DNA of 64,000 nt from Branchiostoma floridae (Eukaryota > Chordata > Leptocardii > Amphioxiformes > Branchiostomatidae): positions 16,045,308 to 16,109,307 of the forward strand of contig NC_049996.1 in the NCBI RefSeq assembly GCF_000003815.2. The letters run 5' to 3'. Shown one piece after another: positions 35,401-42,545 of this stretch. The translations under genes and the position numbers were made by a program. Every line of letters starts with the position of its first letter. The stretch's first letter is position 1. Under the pieces are notes generated by a model, which had not been told where the DNA came from, searched no databases, and saw only the letters and a program-made list of their open reading frames with translations.

Positions 35401-38252
35401 NNNNNNNNNNNNNNNNNNNNNNNNNNNNTTAATGGTTGAAATTTTTGTTTTCTGCAGTGCAAAACATATTTTTTTGTTTGCTTGATTGTTCCTACATTTT
35501 AGGGTGGTTAAAGAGTATGTTTTGTTTGTTTTAACATCAATGTTGTGTATAACATGTGTTCACTCTTACCTCAGTGTAAAACATGTTTGTTTGTTTGTTT
35601 GTTTGTTCTTACCTCAGTGTTAGTGTAGAACATGTTTGTTTGTTTGTTTGCTCGTTCTTACCTCAGTGTTCGTGTAGAACATGTTTGTTTGTTTGTTTGT
35701 TTGTTCTTACCTCAGTGTTAGTGTAGAACATGTTTGTTTGTTTGTTTGCTCGTTCTTACCTCAGTGTTAGTGTAGAACATGTTTGTTTGTTTGTTTGTTT
35801 GTTCTTACATCAGTGTTAGTGTAGAACATGTTTGTTTGTTTGTTTGTTTGTTCTTACCTCAGTGTTAGTGTAGAACATGTTTGTTTGTTTGTTTGCTCGT
35901 TCTTACCTCAGTGTTAGTGTAGAACATGTTTGTTTGTTTGTTTGCTCGTTCTTACCTCAGTGTTCGTGTAGAACATGTTTGTTTGTTTGTTTGTTTGTTC
36001 TTACCTCAGTGTTAGTGTAGAACATGTTTGTTTGTTTGTTTGTTTGTTCTTACCTCAGTGTTAGTGTAGAACATGTTTGTTTGTTTGTTTGTTTGTTCTT
36101 ACCTCAGTGTTAGTGTAGAACATGGTGAGTAGCTGCCCGTACGCCGTCTTCACTTTATTTTGTAAATCCTGGAAGTTGACTGGTCGGGGGACCTGGATTA
36201 TTCTGGGGTGAGGAAAAAACAACAAACAAATAAATAAAACAGCTTCTCTCAAGTCTCATGACGACATGTATATGTTTCTTACATGTGTCTAACCTAAGGT
36301 TTTGAAATGATGGTGGAAGCAAAGGTCTGTTAAGGTTTCATCATTGTCTCACTTATTTGGTAGTATGATGTTACGTATATATTGTTGTTCTTTGGTTTTG
36401 CTACAAAGAATTTTGTCCAACATTTTTAGTACTTATCTTGTAACTTTGACTGAGATGATGCATATGAATTTTGAACAAGGTTTCCCTCCTGAGACACACT
36501 AAAAAGTGCCATATGGCAAATTGTTTTGCCCAGTGTATCTGTATCTGTATCGATATAGCCGGTATATCCGCCCTTCAGCGTAACACACCAGCTTCAAACA
36601 AGCCAGTGAAACAAACAAGAGCGGTACCTTTTCTCCCCCTGGAACTCGAACTTGACCCTGACATCAGTCTGTGAGGAGGATTTGGAGCTGGAATGCGACT
36701 TGTGCCAGGCCGACTGCTTCATGCCGGCAGCCAGGTCATTCTTGATGGAGTTCAAAGCCTCTTTTTCATCTGCAACAGACACAACAGCACACTTTTAATA
36801 TTTGTTTTACACTTAAAGAAAACAATAAATACATGACAATGAAATATAAAAGAACATAAAAGTGCAAGGGAGGCCAGAGGTTTCTTCCCTTTAAGAACTT
36901 GTTACCATTTATATAAATTTTTTATTTTTTTTTTTTTTATTTACTTAGAGGTCACCGCAAAACAAGGCTCATGGAGCCACTCAAGCGTTTTGGGTTACAT
37001 TACTGAATTGTGAAGAGAGATGTTTGTTTACCCTTAATTTAAACAGTTTCAGGCTGTACCCTGTGGGGAAGCAAGTCCGTGGAAGCTTATTCCATAGCGA
37101 TGTTGTTCTAGGAAAAAAGCTCTGAGCGTGGAACTTCCTCCTGTTAGGTGGATTGTGTAGGAAAAAAGGATGATTTGTTTCCGTGGAAGTGGCTAAACGG
37201 GTTCTTGCTGTGAAGGTTCGTATTGAGGGCACAAGTGAATGAAGTTCTGCCGAGCATTTACCATGGAAGTACCGATAGAAAAGTGCTAGGCTAGCTACAT
37301 CACGCCTTTGGGCCAATGGTTGTAGTGTGGCGAATAAGTCGCTGCCAACAATGTTCCTTAACCGTTTTTGTACTCTATTGAGGCAGGTCAGGGAGTTCTG
37401 GGAGGCTCCAGCCCAAATGTGACAACAATATTCCATTTTGGGCCTTATCTGTGTCTTATATAGATAAAGAATAGCAGAGGGGGTAAGATATTTTCTGGTT
37501 CGGTACAAAGAGCCCACCATTTTCCCAGCTTCCTTGGCAACGGATTGAATGTAACAATTCCACTTAAGATCAGGTGTAAATTTTAGGCCCAAGAGTCGCT
37601 CAAAGCATGGGGCTTCTTTTAGTAGAGTCCCACCCATTTGGACCGGTGGCAGGTTCGGATCGGATCTTTTATGATGGTACGAAAGAAGGTTTGTTTTTGA
37701 AGGGTTGAAGGTCACAAGCCACGTTTTGCCCCATTGAACTGTATGATCAAGGTCAGCAGAGAGATTAGCTGCAAGGGAGCGGTCATTACATCTCTTGGAT
37801 GTGTGGCCAAATACTGAAGTGTCATCAGCATATATGTCGACAAATGATCTCAGTATATGATCAGGCAGATCATTTATGTAGATTAAAAATAATGTTGGAC
37901 CGAGGATGGATCCTTGCGGTACTCCAGCATTGATGCTATGACATTCTGATTTTTGACCATTTATAATGACCTTCAGAGATCTGCAGAACAGGAAGGATTT
38001 TATTGTTGCTAGAATCTTGCCGCAGATGCCATAGCTGGCAAGTTTATGCAGTAAACCTCTATGCCATACCTTGTCAATTAAACAAAAGAAATAAGTATGG
38101 ATAATAAATACTATGTCAGAGGTTTTCCCACATAGAGACTCACAGTACTGTCCATGGCAACATTTTATTTAACAATTCGGAAAAGGAGAAGAACAAATAG
38201 GACAAATATACAAATGTATCATGGTGACGATAAAAGTTCTATACTGACCCAT
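20200..38252 (-). CDS. MAP3K2/3: MAP3K2/MAP3K3 (MEKK2/3) ortholog, spliced CDS with one missing segment
   Basis: Joined pieces: 38249-38252, 36628-36769, 36103-36202, [gap], 31836-32021, 30945-31012, 30441-30517, 28256-28351, 27628-27831, 24736-24884, 23445-23573, 22257-22386, 21132-21306, 20200-20428. All borders are GT-AG and phases agree, giving 562 residues plus the missing part (the vertebrate proteins are about 620). The order matches MEKK2/3: N-terminal EKEALNSI, first half of a PB1 domain, [13 protein letters not shown] linker, GGTYPRR, then a kinase domain with GQGAFGQV (P-loop), ALKQV (VAIK Lys), HRDIKGANIL (catalytic loop), [12 protein letters not shown] and an XI-lobe end. The product is a Ser/Thr MAP kinase kinase kinase acting upstream of MKK5-ERK5, JNK and p38 in other animals. 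All catalytic residues are present. The second half of PB1 and the segment after it are not found and probably lie in the N gaps at 35143 or 32629. Confidence 0.95.
20563..21131 (-). repeat. 24 bp minisatellite seeded by the MAP3K exon-13 donor
   Basis: On the sense strand, about 23 units contain ATATATG|GTAAGTCTTC. This is identical to the real exon end and 5' splice site (ATATATG|GTAAGTC at 21132/21131). The array abuts the exon. Confidence 0.93.
21132..21306 (-). CDS. MAP3K2/3: MAP3K2/3 exon (DFG to activation loop)
   Basis: Acceptor GTTCCCAG, donor ATG|GTAAGT. Encodes [20 protein letters not shown], the activation loop with [16 protein letters not shown], and ends GRKADI plus two bases of Trp. 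Confidence 0.95.
21340..21700. repeat. SINE-like dispersed repeat (partial)
   Basis: CCCTCGGAAAGGACGTTAAA ... GGAGAGCC resembles the tail of the SINE at 38370-38650. The 21503-21660 part (CACCCGGATGGAGGTCTGGC, GTATCAGCCACATGGTGATT) closely matches 43500-43665. Confidence 0.65.
21762..22250 (-). repeat. Minisatellite built from MAP3K exon-12 sequence, including three donor copies
   Basis: A 20 bp unit (ATCATGTTGCTATGCAGAT on plus) equals the exon segment encoding LHSNM. Three longer units at about 21881-21930, 22036-22080 and 22172-22220 also carry CTTTGATATCCCTGTGGAC, the VHRDIK codons, plus the donor (AAAG|GT). Confidence 0.93.
22257..22386 (-). CDS. MAP3K2/3: MAP3K2/3 exon (GSVKD to HRDIK)
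   Basis: Acceptor TTTGTTGTAG, donor AAAG|GTATGT. Encodes [20 protein letters not shown] and ends [14 protein letters not shown] plus one base. It contains the catalytic HRD-Lys motif. Confidence 0.95.
22460..23440 (-). repeat. TG microsatellite interleaved with six copies of the MAP3K exon-11 end plus donor
   Basis: CGGCATGTACTCCATGAAGA with flanking CACCCC and GCAGAGCCTGTT recurs near 22848, 22958, 23102, 23222 and 23319, with a diverged copy near 22738. On the sense strand each reads [12 protein letters not shown] codons followed by GGGG|GTGAGT. Long (GT)n tracts separate them. Confidence 0.93.
23445..23573 (-). CDS. MAP3K2/3: MAP3K2/3 exon (alphaC to hinge)
   Basis: Acceptor TTGTTTACAG, donor CCGGGG|GTAAGC, 43 codons in phase 0. 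Encodes [20 protein letters not shown] (alphaC Glu) and ends [10 protein letters not shown]. Confidence 0.95.
23590..24680 (-). repeat. About 30 copies of the MAP3K exon-11 acceptor and first codons
   Basis: On the sense strand the ~33 bp unit reads TTGTGTTGTGCAG|CAGGAAGTGAAAG. It combines a polypyrimidine-like tract, AG, and the exon's QEVK codons. One longer unit at 24168-24214 includes about 45 bp of exon (CTGGATCTCACACTCCAGAG on plus). The flank CTCAGAAC...AACCAGCAATA is also duplicated (about 24128 and 24688). Confidence 0.93.
24736..24884 (-). CDS. MAP3K2/3: MAP3K2/3 exon (P-loop and VAIK lysine)
   Basis: Acceptor TTTCCACAG, donor TCAAAG|GTCAGT. Encodes [20 protein letters not shown] and [13 protein letters not shown]. 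Gly-rich loop and catalytic Lys are both intact. Confidence 0.95.
24885..25550. other. Intron, no repeat or exon recognised
   Basis: Ordinary intronic sequence of the MAP3K gene. No distinctive structure seen. Confidence 0.5.
25555..26335 (-). repeat. About eight-copy intronic repeat of ~100 bp with a donor-like site per unit
   Basis: The plus-strand unit contains CTAGCCTAGGGGGTCTCTAC, TGACAGACTTACC and ACAAACAACACTCATCAC. The sense strand has a consensus 5' splice site, GGAGG|GTAAGTCTG, in most units. I cannot find a parent exon for it. Confidence 0.9.
27035..27327. mobile_element. TIR element family D, copy A (partial right end)
   Basis: Shares TGAATGTAAGTTCATCTGTG, AGGATCAGAGGACTGATCGA and GAAAGCTTGTTGGTA with the copy at 32220-32513. 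The right end is displaced or lost where a palindromic element begins at 27328. Confidence 0.75.
27328..27527. mobile_element. Palindromic MITE, 200 bp, about 60 bp inverted ends
   Basis: CATAATTCCACCAGGTG...CCGCCACCTCAAAAAAC is matched in inverse by GTTTTTTGAGGTGGCGG...CACCTGGTGGAATTATG. The inner TATAGAGG/CCTCTATA blocks are also inverted. No clear target duplication is seen. It sits against copy A of family D, perhaps inserted into it. Confidence 0.8.
27628..27831 (-). CDS. MAP3K2/3: MAP3K2/3 exon (basic/Ser-rich linker)
   Basis: Acceptor TTTCTCCGCAG, donor GAGAT|GTAAGT. Encodes [19 protein letters not shown]..., a Ser run, and [15 protein letters not shown]. Aligns with the TFPRIRR-containing linker of MEKK3. 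A second GTAAGT lies 10 bp further into the intron. Confidence 0.9.
27845..27990 (-). repeat. Short intronic repeat with acceptor-like motif, about four units
   Basis: ATACAGGTTCTGGGGCAGAA and variants repeat about every 38-50 bp. On the sense strand each has TTCTGCCCCAG|AAC. This resembles the acceptor of the neighbouring exon at 28351 (CTGCCCAG|AACACG). Confidence 0.65.
28256..28351 (-). CDS. MAP3K2/3: MAP3K2/3 exon (GGTYPRR)
   Basis: Acceptor TCCCTGCCCAG, donor GACG|GTGAGA. Encodes [20 protein letters not shown] and NPHHDYSD. Matches KGGTYPRR...HKDYSDG of MEKK3. Confidence 0.93.
28352..28800 (-). repeat. Copies of the exon-8 acceptor plus (AATC)n tracts
   Basis: CTCCACATGGGCCAGCTC.TG.TCTGG.CAGG, the exon start plus acceptor, is repeated at about 28448-28475 and 28546-28580, with a trace near 28802. 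The copies are separated by AATCAATCAATC microsatellite. Confidence 0.88.
28880..29060. repeat. Minisatellite of about 30 bp, five or six units
   Basis: Units based on CACCCAGAATGCACCAGGGC with GCAATGTCA or ACTGTAA. Confidence 0.85.
29870..30240. repeat. Dispersed repeat, copy 1, ending in a 20 bp tandem repeat
   Basis: GTTCTC(G/A)CCAGGATTT and GCATTGTAGGGGGTCTGGG also occur at 34863-34935. Its 3' part is a tandem of ATCACAGCATAGGGGCCAAA-like units (30120-30235). Confidence 0.75.
30441..30517 (-). CDS. MAP3K2/3: MAP3K2/3 exon (RMSRTKS)
   Basis: Acceptor TTTCTGCCAG, donor GGCG|GTAAGT. Encodes [20 protein letters not shown] and DEFLG. Matches the RMSRAQSF segment of MEKK3. Confidence 0.92.
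30945..31012 (-). CDS. MAP3K2/3: MAP3K2/3 exon ([11 protein letters not shown])
   Basis: Acceptor CTGTTCTAG, donor CTAAG|GTACGG. Encodes [20 protein letters not shown] plus RL, similar to LDPLSSAENS...SLDRS in MEKK3. Confidence 0.9.
31527..31780 (-). repeat. Two intronic copies of the MAP3K exon-5 end plus donor
   Basis: CTTACCTC(T/C)GAGTCCAGACT, i.e. donor plus SLDSE codons, recurs at about 31532 and about 31669 besides the real site at 31831. The second copy extends back to the GYIP codons (about 31760). Unit length is about 140-165 bp, including AGACATTAGAAATAAGACAC. Confidence 0.92.
31836..32021 (-). CDS. MAP3K2/3: MAP3K2/3 exon (SPPPGYIP / FIPES)
   Basis: Acceptor GTCTCCCACAG, donor TCGGAG|GTAAGG, 62 codons in phase 0. 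Encodes [20 protein letters not shown] and [12 protein letters not shown], matching SSPPPGYVPE...GSYTS...GEFIPE in MEKK3. Confidence 0.95.
32128..32187 (-). repeat. Intronic copy of the MAP3K exon-5 acceptor
   Basis: TTTGGTACCCGTGGTCTGTG and GGAGACAGGTTGGGGAGG duplicate 32007-32050, i.e. first codons plus acceptor and upstream intron. Confidence 0.9.
32220..32513. mobile_element. TIR element family D, copy B (294 bp)
   Basis: Inverted ends of about 22 bp: TGAATGTAAGTTCATCTATG ... AGATGAACTTACATTCA. Further inverted blocks (TGTTACAATT / AATTGTAACA, ACATCCGT / ACGGATGT) lie inside. The interior GAGGATCAGAGGACTGATCG is shared with 27035-27327. No transposase frame. Confidence 0.82.
32629..33021. 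other. Assembly gap (N)
   Basis: 393 N within the MAP3K intron region. It may hide a missing coding exon. Confidence 0.99.
33600..33952 (-). CDS. Acidic Ser/Thr/Glu-rich exon, origin unclear
   Basis: Sense strand: pyrimidine-rich stretch then CTCCTTAAG|GAGGAC, followed by about 113 open codons to a TAA at 33600. The sequence is dominated by [11 protein letters not shown] repeats and ends [11 protein letters not shown]. It does not match the MEKK2/3 segment expected here and would end that protein early. It could be the last exon of a nested or misplaced gene, an alternative MAP3K terminal exon, or non-coding. It lies on a 2.1 kb contig bounded by gaps on both sides. Confidence 0.35.
33995..34640. 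repeat. 33-35 bp minisatellite, about 19 units
   Basis: Unit AAGAACTTTCACTTTCAATA plus GGACAGG(A/C). Confidence 0.95.
34855..35085. repeat. Dispersed repeat, copy 2
   Basis: Matches 29870-30240 (TTCTCACCAGGATTTTTT, GCATTGTAGGGGGTCTGGG, then AGCATAGGG units). Confidence 0.75.
35143..35428. other. Assembly gap (N)
   Basis: 286 N. It lies between the first PB1 exon (36103) and the PPPGYIP exon, so it is the likeliest place for the missing end of PB1. Confidence 0.99.
35567..36102 (-). repeat. About ten copies of the MAP3K exon-3 end plus donor
   Basis: CTTACCTCAGTGTTAGTGTA + GAACATG is repeated about every 50 bp, with (TTTG)n between. On the sense strand each unit is the codons for MFYTNTE followed by GAG|GTAAGA, identical to the real junction at 36103. 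Confidence 0.95.
36103..36202 (-). CDS. MAP3K2/3: MAP3K2/3 exon (PB1, second piece)
   Basis: Acceptor CTCACCCCAG, donor ACTGAG|GTAAGA. Encodes [20 protein letters not shown] and [13 protein letters not shown], aligning with IIAFSRPVKYEDVEHKV in MEKK3. Confidence 0.95.
36533..36597. repeat. Dispersed repeat with GTATCTGTATCTGTAT core
   Basis: GATATAGCCGGTATATCCGC and GCGTAACACACCAGC match, in inverse, 55186-55245. Confidence 0.8.
36628..36769 (-). CDS. MAP3K2/3: MAP3K2/3 exon 2 (N-terminus and PB1 start)
   Basis: Acceptor GTCTGTTGCAG, donor AAAAG|GTACCG. Encodes (D)[18 protein letters not shown] and [13 protein letters not shown], aligning with MDEQEALNSI and DVRIKFEHNGE in MEKK3. The first codon is split with exon 1. 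Confidence 0.95.
36905..38100 (-). pseudogene. 5'-truncated LINE (Jockey/CR1-type) reverse transcriptase
   Basis: The sense strand encodes [17 protein letters not shown], then [20 protein letters not shown] and the catalytic YADD (near 37828). The C-terminal half has [20 protein letters not shown] and TSLWNKLPR, ending ...NVTQNA at 36981. These are canonical non-LTR RT motifs. The frame is intact over about 370 codons, but the endonuclease and RT N-terminus are missing (5' truncation at about 38100). The 3' end runs into an A/T-rich tail near 36905-36925. It sits in intron 1 of the MAP3K gene in the same orientation. Probably dead, but recent enough to lack stops. Confidence 0.93.
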
Positions 38253-38308
38253 GGTAATGGTGATGGCTGTCTGTTGTGTCGCTCATCAATCTTCAGACCT
38301 GTTTAGAC
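38249..38308 (-). CDS. MAP3K2/3: MAP3K2/3 exon 1 (leader, start codon)
   Basis: Acceptor TCTCCCCACAG at 38309-38310, donor ATGG|GTCAGT. Start codon at 38252-38250, one base before the donor. Spliced to exon 2 it reads M-D-E-K-E-A-L-N, as in vertebrate MEKK3. An upstream out-of-frame ATG (near 38286) opens a 13-codon uORF that overlaps the start and stops just after the splice. Confidence 0.85.
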
Positions 38309-38369
38309 CTGTGGGGAGACAAACATCGACAAACTTCAGTTAACATGGAAGCTTATCTGTGTGCCACAC

Positions 38370-38650
38370 AATCTCACCGTGTGGTGCAATCGGCGGGGTG
38401 TTCGGTTCACAACCCAGACGTTCTGGGTTCGAATCCGATGACGTGCCACAGATCTTGTGCCCTTGGGAAAGGCACTTACACGACTTTCCTCACTTCACTC
38501 AGGTGAAAATAAGTACCTAGCTTCAGTTAGGGGCCGTCCCTCGGATAATGGAGGTCCTGTGTTTGAAGAGAGCCACAACTCAAGCACGTTACAGAACCCA
38601 CCGCACTTGTCGAAAAGAGTAGGGGACCTTCCCGGTGTGAGAGGGTCAAA
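38370..38650 (+). mobile_element. tRNA-derived SINE
   Basis: A-box-like GTGGTGCAATCGGCGGGGTG and B-box GGGTTCGAATCCG (38424-38437). Then a conserved CCCTTGGGAAAGGCACTTAC segment and a tail with GAAGAGAGCC and TCGAAAAGAGTAGGGG, shared in part with 21340-21420 and 51380-51420. Confidence 0.8.
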
Positions 38651-38804
38651 TAAGACTGTTCAGTAGAAACCTGGTGTGTTATACCTTAAGGCAGTTTACT
38701 GGGTGTGCAAAAAAACAAACAAAAACAAAACCGTCGTTTTGGAACGTCGTGACAAAGTCAAAATACTTGACACTGAACATGACTACTTTTTATGGTGTAT
38801 AACT

Positions 38805-39010
38805 TAAGGGAGGCCATATACTGTATATGCAGAACTATTTGCAGTGGTTTTATGCTTGCAGTTTTCACATTGCCAATTCGCCACAAACTTAAAACCACCG
38901 TGAACATTTGAACTGTAAGTAAGAGACCACAGTGCACGGCACTACTGCTAACTTAAAACCATCACGGACGGTCCTTTTTTCCGCTACCACGAAATTAAAT
39001 CCCTGAGAAC
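38805..39010. repeat. Degraded copy of the TTCGCGGTGG hairpin repeat
   Basis: TATGCAGAACTATTTGCAGT...ACCACCGTGAACATT...CCACGAAATTAAAT is a decayed form of the repeat at 42340-42545. Confidence 0.5.
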
Positions 39011-39269
39011 TAAATTGTATTCATAGTATATCAGGTCAGGGCACTCCAGCCATCACTGAACAGAGACGGTGGGCGTTCGACACGTATTCACAAAGTCATG
39101 TGTTAATTTCACCAAGTGTTCATAACTATCTTGACTTAATGTTCTAAAGTGATCAGTCATCAGTATTGATCCTGAAGAAGGCAACAGTAGTGGTTAAAGT
39201 TTGATCCGTGTACACTTTTGTGTTGGCAGAAAGTTTAGCAAATTGTACTATAAACTTCAGTTAAACTGA

Positions 39270-40215
39270 CAGGTCCTGATGCCTACTGCTCTGACTCTAC
39301 AAAAATGTAATCAACAGACTCTGTACGTTTGTGGGACAGTTTTAACAGAATGGTGTGTGCTTAGGAGCCAGTTCCATACGTTTGTGACACAGTTTTAACA
39401 TAATGATAATAACAGAATGGTGTGCTATGGTTAGCCAATTTTGTATGTTTTTTTTTATGGGACAGTTTCAACAGGATGGTACGTTTGTGGGACAGTTTTA
39501 ACACAATAAGTTGATAACAGAATGGTGTGCTATATACAGTATGGTTAGCCAATTCTGTATGTTTGTGGCACAGTTTTAACAGGATGGAATGTTTGTGACA
39601 CAGTTTTTACACAATAACAGAATGGTGTGCTATGATTAGCCAATTCTGTATGTCTATGGAACAGTTTTAGCAGGATGGTATGTTTAGGAACCAGTTCTGT
39701 ACCTTTGTGGGACAGTTTTAACAGAATGATGTGCTTATAGTGAAGTTCAAGTTATACTCCTGTCACATTATCCACGATCTTCGGGCGTATTGATGGAAGA
39801 TCGGCCATATTTAAGATCGACAGAGGGTTGCGCATATTTTTCACCTAAAAACCGTCCGTCACATGCCATACTTTGTACCTTGTACAATTGTTGTGCAATA
39901 AAGTTATTATTATAAGCCAGGATCGGGCGATTGCCGCAGAATCGTCGTCCGATCGATTTTCGCCAAATGTGACAGGGGTATTAGGAACTAGTTCTGTACG
40001 TTTGTGGGAGTCAGTTTTAACACAATAACAGAATGGTGTGCTATGGTTAGCCATTCTGTATGTTTGTGTGACAGTTTTAACAAGATGATGTGCGGTCAGG
40101 AACCAGCTCTGTACGTTTGTGGGACAGTTTTAACAAAATCAACTCCTTGGTTAAGGTTAGCCAATTCTGTATGTTTGTGGGACAGTTTTAACAGGATGTG
40201 CTATGCATGCATGTA
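39270..40215. repeat. Irregular minisatellite in the MAP3K 5'UTR intron
   Basis: Many copies of GTTTGTGGGACAGTTTTAAC, GAATGGTGTGCTATGGTTAG and CCAATTCTGTATG in variable order, about 45-60 bp apart. Confidence 0.9.
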
Positions 40216-40991
40216 TTTAACAGGATGATGTGCGGTCCAGAGCCAGTCCTGTGCGTTCCCGAGCCCGTAAAAACCTCCCCGGGCGGAGCCTTGCTTTGAT
40301 CTCGGCCCTCCCGGCTTCAGGCTCCGCCGCACCTTTTGTTTTGTGCCGCTCCAGTGACGCTGCTCGGGCTGGAATGTGAACGCCCCCCACCCCACCTGCC
40401 TGTAAACCCGACTCAAAATGCACCCTTAACTCACGTACAAAACAGCTCTACAAGGCTTTAACCCAACCTTAGACTGACAGAGCTAACCCTCCCGCAAACA
40501 TAGTACCCAATCCAGCCGGAAAACATACACAGGAAAAACTGAGAAACGCTGTAAGGAACTCTTACGCCAACCGACCGCAAATTATGGCGTGTTTATTATG
40601 GTACCTGGCACTGGCCTTAAGGGGGAGGGGGAGGGACGGTTTTTCTCTTCTGTAAGCCCAGGAAAAACTACTGATATGGCGGGCTAACGCGAATCGGGGA
40701 AGGGGAAGGCGACCTACGGAGGTTTGGTGGTCTGAAATGGAGGTAAAACCGAGCTGTGGAGGCGGTTCGGGGCCTGAACTGTCCTCGGAACATCCGCCAT
40801 CTTTAAACTACAAAAATGGTGGATGGTCTGAATCTTGTAGGGGCTTTAAGGAGAATTAAAAAATGTACAGAATAATGGCTATAACGGGGAGGTTTGGGGC
40901 TGTGGGAGGGTTGTTTGTTTGTTTGTATTTATTTGCTAGAGGCGTTTGAATGCATTTGTGATCACAGTAAAAACCAGTATTGCACACTTAC

Positions 40992-41180
40992 CTGACAAGA
41001 GTAAATATCCGCAGGTAATATCCACAGTGCAGTGCGCTACAGTCCCGCGTTTACAGCGCAGGTTCGCGGTCCTGTAGACGGGCCACACACACGTACAGCG
41101 CCGCAGGAAGGGTCCCACGCACTCTCGGGACGGTAGGACGGGTCCCACACACGCACAGGGCGGCAAGATGGTCTGGAACG
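40992..41180 (-). other. Candidate 5'UTR exon 0 and CpG-rich promoter of MAP3K2/3
   Basis: CpG-rich stretch ending on the sense strand in a consensus donor (TTGTCAG|GTAAGTG at 40992/40991). It pairs plausibly with the acceptor at 38309. The upstream limit is not determined. Another CpG-rich patch at 40230-40430 could be an alternative start. Confidence 0.5.
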
Positions 41181-41652
41181 AGCACTATTAAGGTTGGCTT
41201 GTCTCGATCAGTGCAAACAAACATGGAGAAATCGAGCCGCGGTAGAGGCCCGAAAAACTAGCCATATATCCACACAGAACGGCGACACAGGCGCACATCC
41301 AGGCATCCTAAGGGTGGGAAAACATCTCCCTCACTTCCACAACATTCCCAGAGACGCGATCTTCCTCAAAAACGCACAAAATCCCGCAGTTTTGCCGGGA
41401 TGTTTTTGGGTTATATGTTCTGCTAAAATCCCAGGTCTGATGCTGTCAAAAACGCTACAAATTAGTAGTTTAACTGAGATAAAAATATTAAACACCATGT
41501 ATGACAAAATGCATTATTATGATTTAATCTTTAATAGATAATATAATATATGGCCAGTAGTAGAGAGATATACTGTAATATCTAGCTGTAATAGGTTTAA
41601 ATATTCGGGATTGGGTGCGTGTTGCTGCGGTACCTTCCTTCTAGCTGAACGG

Positions 41653-41682
41653 TGACGTCACCGTGTTTACCTCATGACGTCA
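41653..41682. promoter_or_regulatory. Two canonical CRE sites (TGACGTCA)
   Basis: TGACGTCA at 41653-41660 and 41675-41682, 22 bp apart (two helical turns), about 0.5 kb upstream of the presumed MAP3K start region. Sites of this form bind CREB/ATF dimers. Function is inferred. Confidence 0.6.
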
Positions 41683-42034
41683 CCCAGCGGGTCACAGGGT
41701 TTTGGCGCGAAGGGAAGGAGGATAACTGGGCTTTTCGTGATAATAGATGTTTTACGTCAATTCTAACAACATGATTGACATGGTCATCGGCCAGTTGTTT
41801 GAAGAATAGACAAGGCGAGTAAAAAAAACGTTTGGGTGTCTCCGAACCCCGCTTTGACGTAACCAACAGTTCTGCTATTACAACATCAGAGAAACCCACA
41901 CACAATCAGAAAGGGTGCGATCCTTCTTCTTCCACTGTCTCAGAAAAAGGAGTCAAACCCAATAAATTGTATTTTAGCATTAGACTTAAGATAGTAGTTG
42001 CTGTTTACCATTGCTGAGCATTTTATGTCACTAG

Positions 42035-42065
42035 CCCTCGGGCAAGAATTTACAATAAACCTTTT
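42035..42065. repeat. Inverted copy of the GGGCAAGA..AATAAA dispersed end
   Basis: CTCGGGCAAGAATTTACAAT resembles the reverse complement of TTTATTGGAAACTCTTGCCC at 48480 and 51945. Confidence 0.5.
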
Positions 42066-42257
42066 CTCTTTGTTATTCACCTTCCAACTTCGAGTTTTGT
42101 TTTGTTTTATTAAAGATTTTACCTTGGTTTCATTCAGATCTCCGTTTATTAATAGTGTGGGCTGGAAAACATACGACCGTATAATGGTCAAAATGGTGGT
42201 GGGGATGGCCAAAATGGCATTTCCTGACCACAAACCACGCCTATTACTAAGCTTATA

Positions 42258-42302
42258 CATCCTCCTACGCACGGTCCCCAACAGGCAGTTAGTAGGAGGA
42301 TG
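42258..42302. mobile_element. hAT-type MITE, copy 2 (45 bp internal-deletion form)
   Basis: CATCCTCCTACGCA ... AGTAGGAGGATG, only 45 bp long, is flanked by a perfect 8 bp target duplication AGCTTATA (42250-42257 and 42303-42310). Same ends as 17651 and 61373. Confidence 0.93.
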
Positions 42303-42339
42303 AGCTTATAAGGAAGGACGCAGAGCACTATACGATCCT

Positions 42340-42545
42340 TTATAAATGCATTTAAGTTCGCGGGGATTTAATTTCGCGGTAGCGGGTAAAAGGATTTTCG
42401 CGGTGGATTTAAGTTCGCGGTAACACCATAGACTGCAGTCTAGTACAATGTTTGCGGTGGTTTTAAATTCGCGGTGAAGTGGTCACAGCTAAAACCGCGA
42501 ACATTAATCCACCGCGAACATTTCTGCATTTACAGTACATTTTGT
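42340..42545. repeat. TTCGCGGTGG hairpin repeat
   Basis: TAAATGCATTTAAGTTCGCG...TTTCGCGGT...TTTTCGCGGTGG is matched in inverse by ACCGCGAACATTAATCCACC and TTCTGCATTTACAGTA. A MITE-like palindrome without clear target duplication. Confidence 0.7.

Noticed and set aside
41194..41541. 115-codon plus-strand ORF upstream of MAP3K
   Set aside because: No recognisable motif or splice context. It overlaps CpG-rich promoter sequence, so a chance ORF is more likely.
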